A stretch of DNA of 64,000 nt from Paracentrotus lividus (Eukaryota > Echinodermata > Echinoidea > Camarodonta > Echinidae), in the NCBI GenBank assembly GCA_940671915.1, contig CALNVZ010000641.1:36178551-36242550 (forward strand), in the 5' to 3' direction. Position numbers and translations under genes: made by a program. Positions 49,031 to 57,800 of this stretch are shown here, one piece after another. The notes beneath the pieces are model-generated. The model did not search any database, had not been told where the DNA came from, and saw only the letters and a program-made list of their open reading frames with translations. Every line of letters begins with the position of its first letter. Position 1 is the stretch's first letter.

Positions 49031-49686
49031 AATTGAGAGTTTAAATTCCCATGTTTTATGTGATTGCTCAGTGGAAAGGTGTTAACTACATTGATGTTTC
49101 ATGTTACCATAGACACCATCAAAAGAACATTTTTTACTGTCATTCCTGACGATTCTCAAATTGTCTTTTATTATCTTGTGCAGAAAAATGTGCAAGGCGG
49201 GGGGGGGGGCTGAGCCCTTTTTATGGAGAAAAGATGAGTTTTTGATGTGTCATCACTTTGCTCTGAAGATGCCATTGTAATTAATGGGGTGATTTGAAGA
49301 CTTTTATCATCCATGTAGGCCATAAAGTTGCACATTAATGAAACATCGTCTTACGAAGTAAACCCAATATATCACTTTCCGACAGGCTGCCTGGAACACG
49401 GATGAGAGCTAATGTCAAGTGTTTTAGCATTAATGTGTAAGAGCGAGTCGTGAGCAAGAAGCGAGGGGGGGGGGGTCATTCTATCTTAAAGGTGTAGTAT
49501 AGGTGAGCAACATTTGATAATGGTATCATAATCGAAGGCATGCCCTGCCTGCGATGAGACATTGTTTAAAATGTCATAAGCACACCTATTTTTGCTTATT
49601 TAAGAAAGTAGAACATGAGTTCCACTTTCTTGAATATTTCAATTACCGATAGTTTTCATTGTAGCAAAAGGATTACATGCTTGTTA

Positions 49687-49829
49687 AGGCCCGGTCCCAC
49701 TGGTGGGAGGATTAATTGCGCATGAGTTGCATATACAAATTTCGTTCATCCGCAACAAAAAGCAAAAACAAAACAAACTATCTGCAATTCATACGCAAAT
49801 CATCCTAAAAAGCCAGTGGGACCGCCCCT
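49687..49829. mobile_element. Short TIR element with AGGCCCGGTCCCACTGG ends, TTA flanks
   Basis: AGGCCCGGTCCCACTGG is mirrored by CCAGTGGGACCGCCCCT, with TTA on both sides (49684-49686, 49830-49832). The 143-bp body also carries the inner pair AGGATTAATTGCG...CGCAAATCATCCT. The 3-bp TTA duplication and G-rich ends fit PIF/Harbinger. Confidence 0.8.
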
Positions 49830-51006
49830 TTAGACCATGCCTTTAAATTATTTGAGTGCTTTTTCTTTCTGTCTTAATTTATTTAATTTACATTGTTAAT
49901 GGGATTTAAACTACTTGTACATGCTAGTAGGCCATCTTTCATGATATGAGTGTATTTTATGATTCATTCCAGTTTTTAAATTTATTAATGATTTTTATAT
50001 TGATAAAGATTGTCTTTGCTATATTGGCAACTACTTAAGTTCTTTTGGGGAACATAGTTTAGAGCAATAATGGGGCTTTCAATCACTGTTCCATCAATAC
50101 AACTTGGCATTTTTATTAATATAATATAAAAGGCAGTCTTCTACAAGTGGACAGCTCAAATTCCTTCCAGTAATACAGCACCAAAACAAAACCAAAGTGC
50201 AAATTGATTTTATAATGGATTAGGATGATAAATGGTGTATGAACTTTGTTCCAGAAATGTTGAAGTTTCTTCTTTCCAAAGCACTTGTTTCCTGTGGTAT
50301 ATTTTCTTCTGATCAATGAGGAACTCCACCCAGATTATTTATTTTTTAAATAATAATTTAACCGAAAAACGAAAGAAAGTGTCCCCTCTGTATCACTTGC
50401 AGTATCTGTATCATGTCATATTATTTTGTATCATGTATCATGTTTGATTTTTATGCAGAAAATAAAACCATACCTTACGATACCAGTAACATATCAGCGA
50501 AAGTTTGATGAAAACAGACAAAATCAAATATTTTCGATATTGAAAAAGTGGCAATGTTTTAAAGGTTTTTTTTGGAAGGTGCTCCCCTATAAAACTATAT
50601 GGTTTGTACTGAACATTTCATGAATGGCAATCTTCCTAGAAGTATATAATTGAGACAATGTATTTTTTAACCTGTACTGTGGGATAAGCAATTCCATTTC
50701 TTATAGAGTACATCTCCATCAACCTCCTTAAAAATTGTAATCGATCAAACGCAAATCTATGACATCTCATGTGAGAGCATAGACCCATTTCTTATACTAA
50801 AAGTTTAATGAATTTCTTTGAAGGAAAGATATATTTATACCCGCCTGTGGCCTAGATAAATGAATTAGATCTAATACAATACATATTTTAAGCAACTATC
50901 TCTTAACCTGTATCAACAATTAAATTAGAATTTGAATTTCTAATACAAATCAAGTGAAAGGTCATGCAATGATGAATGCAGCCTATTGTTTTGAATGTTT
51001 GTTATA
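49830..51006. other. Non-coding, nothing recognised
   Basis: AT-rich with no defined repeat. Open frames at 50116 and 50426 have no domain or splice context. Confidence 0.4.
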
Positions 51007-51253
51007 GGGTGGTATCTCACTTCACGGAGACGTCTCCGCGACAGAATAGAAAATTTCGTCTCCGCGACGGATAAAAAGAATTAGAGCCGTCTCGGAGACG
51101 GATTTGGGACTACTCCAGATTTTTTTTTTCATAAATTGTCGCTGAGACATCTCCGAGACGTCTCTGCGATATCAGATACATCTCTTATACTTTTTGTCCG
51201 TCGCGGAGAAGAAATTTTTCTATTCTGTGTCTCCGCGAAGTGAGATACCACCC
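51007..51253. mobile_element. TIR family A, copy 4
   Basis: GGGTGGTATCTCACTTCACG and CGCGAAGTGAGATACCACCC bound 247 bp rich in GGAGACGTCTCC. Flanks are ATA and TAA, so the 3-bp duplication is imperfect here. Closest in length and composition to copy 1. Confidence 0.86.
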
Positions 51254-51959
51254 TAAACAGTACATTGGTCCAATCCATATCTCTTTTTTTTGCCTTTAAC
51301 AAAACTAAATTTTAACCAGTGTGGATCTTCTATCATGTTTTTCTTCCTGCTCTCTCATGAGTGGATATCTTACTTCCATTGTAAACCTATACCTGTATTG
51401 TGCTTTCCTTTGCTCCTTATTCAATATCCCAACACCTTCACAGGAAGGGATTAATTACATCAAGGAATATCATTCCAAGATCTTGTCAACATGACTAATT
51501 AAACTTTATTACACCCATTACATCGAATATATTCATTGTTCAAAGCTCTTTCTGTCTGTTTCTCTATAATTTTACTGTTTAAATCATCTACATCTACATG
51601 AAGCGATCTTCTTGAAAGACTGGCATGAATTATCCATTGTATGCCTACATGTATATCCTAAAATTCTTTTCACTTAAATCCTTTTCTTAGAATTAAGGAC
51701 CAACTCATCAGCGTGTGTGTGTTTATTTGTCTATTGCTTTATCACTATACTTATGAATATTCAGTTCACTATTTTATGTCTTTTAAATTGCGCTGTACAT
51801 ACATTAGCTTAGTAATTCAATCTTTAGTTTACATGTACATGTATAGGCGTTACATTTCTTTAAATGTCTATTAATACATGTATGTGAGTATATACATTTG
51901 TTTGTTGTTTTTCGTAGCTTGGCATATTGTAATTATGAAAAAATGAGCAAAGAAAATGG

Positions 51960-52030
51960 GGTACCATCGGGATTCGAACCTGAGACCTCCTGGTTACTAG
52001 TCAGGCGCTCTACCATCTGAGCTTAGTAAG
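51960..52030 (-). repeat. tRNA-Thr-like segment, copy 1 of the block
   Basis: On the minus strand: A-box TAAGCTCAGATGGTAGAG, anticodon arm CCTGACTAGTAACCAGG with loop CTAGTAA (anticodon AGT, Thr), B-box GGTTCGAATCC. The body from the D-arm to the T-arm resembles animal tRNA-Thr(AGT). The acceptor strands do not pair, so it is a tRNA-derived part of the repeat. Confidence 0.7.
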
Positions 52031-52247
52031 CCCCGGATGGGGTTGTCCCTAATACCCGTTAACTCTTCAATGCTCGAGTGGTCAGAAGCTATAGAAACCT
52101 GGCATAAACCCGAAGGATAGAAATCAACTTGGAGTAAATGCGAGGGATCACGGTGAAGTGATGCAGCTTTTTTAATATAATTTTTGGATAAATTTGGAAA
52201 CTGACCAGAAATATATAATATGAAAAATGAGCAAAGAAAATGGGTGT

Positions 52248-52316
52248 ACCATCGGGATTCGAACCTGAGACCTCCTGGTTACTAGTCAGGCGCTCTACCA
52301 TCTGAGCTATAGTAAG
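52248..52316 (-). repeat. tRNA-Thr-like segment, copy 2 of the block
   Basis: Same as copy 1, with the complete A-box TAGCTCAGATGG and anticodon AGT. Read through on the minus strand, it gives the peptide phrase VERLTSNQEVSGSNP, a familiar artefact of translated tRNA-like repeats. Confidence 0.7.
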
Positions 52317-52618
52317 CCCGCGATGGGGTTGTCCCTAATACCCGTTAACTCTTCAATGCTCGAGTGGTCAGAAGCTATAGAAACCTGGCATAAACCCGAA
52401 GGATAGAAATCAACTTGGAGTAAATGCGAGGGATCCGGTGAAGTGATGCAGCTTTTTTAATATAATTTTTGGATAAATTTGGAAACTGACAGAAATATAT
52501 AATATGAAAAATGAGCAAAGAAAATGGGGTACAATCGGGATTCGAACCTGAGACCTCTATAGCTTCTGACCACTCGAGCATTGAAGAGTTAACGGGTATT
52601 AGGGACAACCCATCCGGG

Positions 52619-52690
52619 GCTTACTATAGCTCAGATGGTAGAGCGCCTGACTAGAAACCAGGAGGTCTCAGGTTCGAATCCCGATGGTAC
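52619..52690 (+). repeat. tRNA-like segment, inverted copy of the block
   Basis: A-box TAGCTCAGATGG, anticodon arm CCTGACTAGAAACCAGG, B-box GGTTCGAATCC. The loop is CTAGAAA, so the anticodon reads AGA instead of AGT because of one base change. Orientation is opposite to the other copies. Confidence 0.7.
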
Positions 52691-52749
52691 CCCATTTTTG
52701 CTCATTTTTTCATATTGTAATTAATAACTTGTTAATGTTGAACTAATAG

Positions 52750-52916
52750 GGCTTCGCTCACAAGCTCTGCTTTTAAAGGGGTCCTAAAACCTTACGTGTC
52801 ATGATGTATTCAAGTTGATACTTTGTTCATTAATGTATATTACAATTGTCTATATGTTTCATGATTATATCATGTTATGTTGGTTTGAATAAATGAAATG
52901 AAATGAAATAAAATGA
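52750..52916 (+). mobile_element. LINE 3' end with (AAATG)n tail
   Basis: CGCTCACAAGCTCTGCTTTT then GGGGTCCTAAAACC opens a 165-bp 3' region that ends GAATAAATGAAATGAAATG. It shares its opening with the copy at 21940 but has a different tail repeat. It starts only about 30 bp after the composite block. Confidence 0.58.
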
Positions 52917-54474
52917 TATATATGCTGTATGCCTACAGTATTGTAGCTGCGATAAATTATGCTGCGTGAACATTGTTTAAAGAAACAGTTATGATGAAGT
53001 ATTATAAAACAAAACAAAGGTTAAAAAGTATACATACATGTAAGCATATAACTCCAGCATGCATTAAGCATGTCTCCAACATTCTATTGAATCAAAATGT
53101 ATCATGGCGGGGCTTTAACATCAGTGCATGCTTATAATGGAGATATCAGATCTGTGTAGAGGTCAGCTATTATGTGGTCAGGATATTACATTTCTAAGCT
53201 AACATTACATATGTACTATAATTAATGCAGCATCTTCAGAATTAGTTTCCTTTTCATTTTTTTTCATAGATTATTGAAATCTTTATAAATTTATCTTGTG
53301 CAAAGATGCTGTTTTAATTGGTTGAGGCGACTCTTGTTCCCGGGGGAAATCCCTTTTGAATTGAACATGATGAAAGTCATCTTATAACAGATGTAAACAA
53401 GAGCACACTTGATGATTGTTTTAAGTGTTTCATGCTTCAAAAGTTGATTAGAATAGAAACCTCTCATTAACTTTATTCTGTGACTCATCCTTTTTATTGC
53501 TCCTGTTATACATTTAAGAAAAAGGTGTAATATTACACAAATTAAGATATTAAATTTTTTGTGGTTCTGTTTAATACCTTCAATAATAAACTCACTAGAG
53601 TACTTTCTAGTATACACGTTTGCCTACATAAACATGTAGTGAAACTAATCACTAGTATTTGCATACAGTTTTACTTCTAAATCCACAGGTAACTTCCTGA
53701 ATCAGGAAATCCAGTTTTCATTTTCTTGTTCAGTGTTATACTTGTAGTTCTGGATAAATTCTTGAACTAATCAACAGCTGAATTAATTACTTAAAGGGGC
53801 CATTTTTATTGGAAGGCATAGAAGTAGTACAATAACATGTAGGTTTAGAATGACTCAACAGTTTTGTTGTTTACTGATCAATCTGTAATGTAGATTTTAC
53901 AAAGAAAATGTTCTAAAATTTGGAAAAATGCAATATACAAATTCTATATTTATGGGGGCCTCATTTCATGCAATATGAATACCTTCCTTATGAACCTAGT
54001 AATTTCAGTGTGGTTATAATATGTGGTACTTATTCTCACCCTGAAAACAAAACTGCCTTAGAAATAGGCTCCTACAAGTTGGCTCATCAACATTTTGGAT
54101 ATATCATTTTGTACTCTTATGGTAGAAACTTTCCATAATGCATCAAGCAGGAATTACAATGCATCTCAAATGTTAAATGGATATAAACTTTGATTTAATT
54201 GGCACGTACGCATTTACAACTGATAGCACTGTTACTTCCTGAACCAGGAAATCTAGTTTCATCATGGCCGTTGAGTGATAGTTCTGAATCCATTCTTAAA
54301 ACAATTAACACCCAAATAATGTAAGACAACTCCAGAGGTCATCTTATCGCAAAACAAAAAGTGACTCCCATCTTTGTTTGTCTATGGGTTACAAGACACC
54401 CTCACACAGCCACAGATATTGTTTTCTTCCAATCTCATTGCCTGTTTTTTCTGTTTTATTTTCATAACCTCCAG
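52917..54474. other. Non-coding, proximal upstream of the myosin exons
   Basis: AT-rich. TTACTTCTAAATCCACAGGTAACTTCCTGAATCAGG (about 53670) partly returns as GTTACTTCCTGAACCAGG (about 54230), a weak local duplication. No conserved exon is seen. Confidence 0.4.
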
Positions 54475-54733
54475 GATCCACAAAGGGGGAAAATGCAGCT
54501 GGAATTTCATCTCAACTAGCGGCAAGAAAACAAGTCATAGATCCAGGTTCTACCGTAGCCGCAGTATCAATATTTGATGAGCGATTGCCGCAAGAGGAGG
54601 CAACGTAACTGATGAATTAGGAACTAAGAGGTTCCTAACAAAATTCCTCTGGAAAGGACAACAAGGAAATCAGTAGGAGGCTGTTGATACAAGAAGGACG
54701 AGAGCTGGGCGTGGCTGGTCGTTGATGGTCACC
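54475..54733 (+). other. Probable 5' UTR / candidate upstream exon of the myosin gene
   Basis: A pyrimidine-rich tract (CTGTTTTTTCTGTTTTATTTTC) ending ACCTCCAG at 54474 is a good splice acceptor. From 54475, entered in phase 1, the frame is open for 43 codons (it includes GENAAGISSQLAARK and FDERLPQEEAT) and ends TAA at 54606-54608. A GTAACT donor-like site overlaps that stop (54605). The myosin frame is different, so either this is 5' UTR with an upstream open frame, or a short intron joins it to the first motor exon. In the myosin frame a TAG at 54674-54676 blocks simple upstream extension. Confidence 0.4.
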
Positions 54734-54853
54734 ATGGCAACACCCTTCTTGCAAGATGGGGTGGGGCTGGAGGATATGGCTAAACTGCAGGAACTGCACG
54801 AGGGCAGTATACTGGATAACATCAAACTCCGTTACGACAAAGATAGAATCTAT
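54734..54853 (+). CDS. MYO10: Myosin exon 1 (first coding exon seen)
   Basis: Codes 40 residues, [15 protein letters not shown] through LRYDKDRIY, ending in phase 0 before GTAAGT. A second in-frame ATG lies 9 bp upstream (54725). The family usually has a longer N-terminus, so this exon may instead begin at an internal acceptor; TTCTTGCAAG at 54755 is a weak candidate. Confidence 0.75.
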
Positions 54854-57800
54854 GTAAGTAATAGCTTTCTTATGAATTAGTTAAAACTAGCCACCTGTCA
54901 ATAAGGATTTTTTTTTTATTTGAAGGATGTTAGAATCACAAAGATGTCCTAAAGTTAAGCCTAGCTTAAATCTGTGGTTTAACTGTAGGTAGCAAAATGT
55001 TACACAATCTGTCAACATTTTTATCAACTGGAATCATACTTTAATGGTTCAAGGGAACTTTTGTAGGCACTTTTCAAGAGCTTCATTACCAAAAATTCTG
55101 ATAAATCAAACATCTACTGTCCAGGATTGTGTCACATATGCTACCCATTGTTAAACCACAGATTTAAACTAGTCTTAAACTTTAGGACACCTTTGTGAAT
55201 ATGGGCCAATGTTTGTTACTTGTAATGTACCTAGGCCCATATTCGTAAAACCTTACTAAAGCTAGTTGTCAACTACTTACACAATGAACATTACACAGTT
55301 TGGTGATAACTGGGCCTATTAAGGTTTTATGAAAATGGGTTCAGATTGCTAAACAGGCGACTACAGAGGAGTAGATTAGCAACCTAGGGACCTATGTCTT
55401 CAAGCCGTATCAGAGGGAAGTGCATGGTATTGAGATGTATTGTCTTACCAAAGGGCACTAGCTATCTCATTGACTTAAGAGATCTCTTAATTGCAAGTCT
55501 GCCATTGTTCTTCTCACCTGAAACAGGCTGATTAATGAGAAGACAAAATCAGTCATAAAAGTATCAGGAAATACTTTATAAGCCAATGTTTTTTGCGTAG
55601 GCCTACAGATATTTTCGCAATATTGGACTATGTGGGGGAAATCTGCGAATTTAATTTCAGGATTTTTGAGTTGTTTTCATTACTATAAATAGCTTAAGAT
55701 TGAAGTGGAAGTGTTTGCGAGGGGTGACTCACAAAATTCATGAAAATAAAACCCCCACAAAAATAACCACTTATACAGCATTTCTTTACGATTTTAGAAG
55801 AGCCTTTATGTTGCTTGCTTTTCCCAATTTGTTTTTATATGATAATACATGATGGTATGCTATTATGGTGCCTGTAATATATTGCTTTGTTGTTTGCGAG
55901 TTGAAAGACACTGTACATTCCATGTGGAGAATGTTGCATTTGTTACTTGAATAAATACCATCAACCGTTTCGGGCTCCATCCCACCGCTGCCACCATCAA
56001 ATATCCTGTAGCTCTAACATAGGATATCTTGATGCAATGAGTACATTTTGATGGTATTTATTCAAGTAACAAATTATTATTTAACCCGTTGCATACTAAG
56101 CCCGCAAATATGCGGCCTGAAGAAACATAGGACACCCCTGTTGTGTACTGTTCATTTTACTCATGATAGCTTAAACATATAAAAACCTTATATAATTTAA
56201 ACGATCTGGCATTGATCTATTCAAAGATGTCTTAGTTTTAGCTTTAAATGAAAAGACTTTCTTGCAAGCAAGCTTGACAATCATGATTCTTTTGGCTTTG
56301 TAAAAAGTTCTCAGTATACAATGGGTTAATCTTGTTTATGTTTATTTCTCTTTGTTCTATATCTTGCTACACCAGACATACATTGGTTCCATCCTCTGTG
56401 CAGTTAACCCTTATAAAACCATCGCTGGTATGTACGGCGATGACATCATGCAAGCGTATAACAAGCGTCATATTGGTGAATGCCCCCCTCATATATTTGC
56501 TATCGCCAATGACTGTTACTACTCCATGTGGAAGAAAGGAGAAAACCAGTGTGTCTTAATCAGGTAAATCTTACCAATCTCTTTTAGGGGTAAGGGGTTA
56601 GAATGAATGAACTTTGCAGTTGCTTTTTAATGCCCCCTGTTTTCAGGTTGTCTGTCCCACTTTCACATCAATGTGATATTTTAAGAACCATTTGTAATGA
56701 ATGAATGAATAAATAATTGGTGTTGATAATAGAGTCAGCAAAAAGTTTATCGTAAACTACCTGTTCTAGCTTCTTTCTTTTTTAAAGTTCAAATTACAAT
56801 TAAATGTTTTAAATGATGTTTTAAGATCTCAAGGAATTCATCAAAAAGGGGAAAGCAAATTATCTTGAATTTGAAAGACCTGTACAAATCAGGGAATTGG
56901 CATTGCTCTATACCTTTCTTCTTAAACCCCAATCAGGATAGCAGCAACCCTTATCTTGTAACATATATTTTGTCATAATATTGCCAGGTTCGAACCAACA
57001 CATCGGTTGAAATTATTTTAAAAAATGTTATTTTCTTGTGCAGTGGTGAAAGTGGAGCCGGTAAGACAGAGAGTACGAAGTTCATCCTCAACTACCTGTC
57101 AGGGCTCAGTCAGTTTGCTATGGTAGGCAGAGAACAAGAGGTCAGGGTTGAAGATGCCATTTTGCAGAGCAGGTTAGTCCTTTAGTGATTTTATATTTTA
57201 ATTATTTTATTTCACATGTTGTCAATATATATTTACCTGTTTATGGGATGGATGTATTGTCCGAGCCAACCCTGTTCCATTTTATAATAGTTTGTACTTC
57301 TACCACTTGGTGTTTCGGCATCAGGAATTAAGGGGGAAAAATAGATTATTAAATTGGCAATGCCTTGACATGTTCAAGATCTATGTTTGGCCATACAAAG
57401 TGGCCATCTGAATAATTTCAATTTTACAGATTTTTTTGTAAAGTTATTTCAGACACATCATCTACGTTTAAAGTGTGTAGTGCAATCAACAGAAAAATAA
57501 ATGAATCCAAATAATTTCAAATATACAGATTGTTTTGTAAAACTATTCTAGATGCATCATATTTGTTAAACAAAAATACCTTGCTATGTTGAAGAAAAGC
57601 TGATCAAGTGATCCCTTAAATAATTCCTGTCATAAAATGGTAAATAGTTGATGTGTTTTCATATCATGTTGAACATATCGGAAGCTACTATGTTTCCTAC
57701 CAACTCTTCCTGTTGAAGATATCGATCAAACGGAAAAAGGAAACTGTCTTCTGCAAGACACATTGCCTTGATTCAGATAGAAACCTTCTGTATAATTTAT

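Larger units (their letters stand above)
51926..52722. mobile_element. Composite block with inverted tRNA-Thr-like ends and a 9-bp target duplication
   Basis: ATTGTAATT occurs exactly at 51926-51934 and 52714-52722. Between them the block starts ATGAAAAAATGAGCAAAGAA and ends with its near-complement, ATTTTTGCTCATTTTTTCAT. Inside are two direct copies of a unit (ATGAGCAAAG at 51943 and 52227, period 284 bp) and the start of a third (52511). The third is cut at about 52557, where an inverted copy of the same unit begins and runs to the right end. All copies contain a tRNA-Thr-like segment. The ends therefore form inverted repeats while the body is tandem. A plain SINE would not give an inverted end, and an ordinary tandem array would not carry a target duplication. 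Confidence 0.8.

Noticed and set aside
52089-52608. Open frames containing VERLTSNQEVSGSNP
   Set aside because: A known artefact of translating tRNA-like repeat sequence; here it lies exactly over the tRNA-Thr-like segments.
51960-52690. Functional tRNA-Thr genes
   Set aside because: Anticodon and T arms are good, but acceptor strands do not pair and the copies are embedded in a longer repeat with a target duplication.
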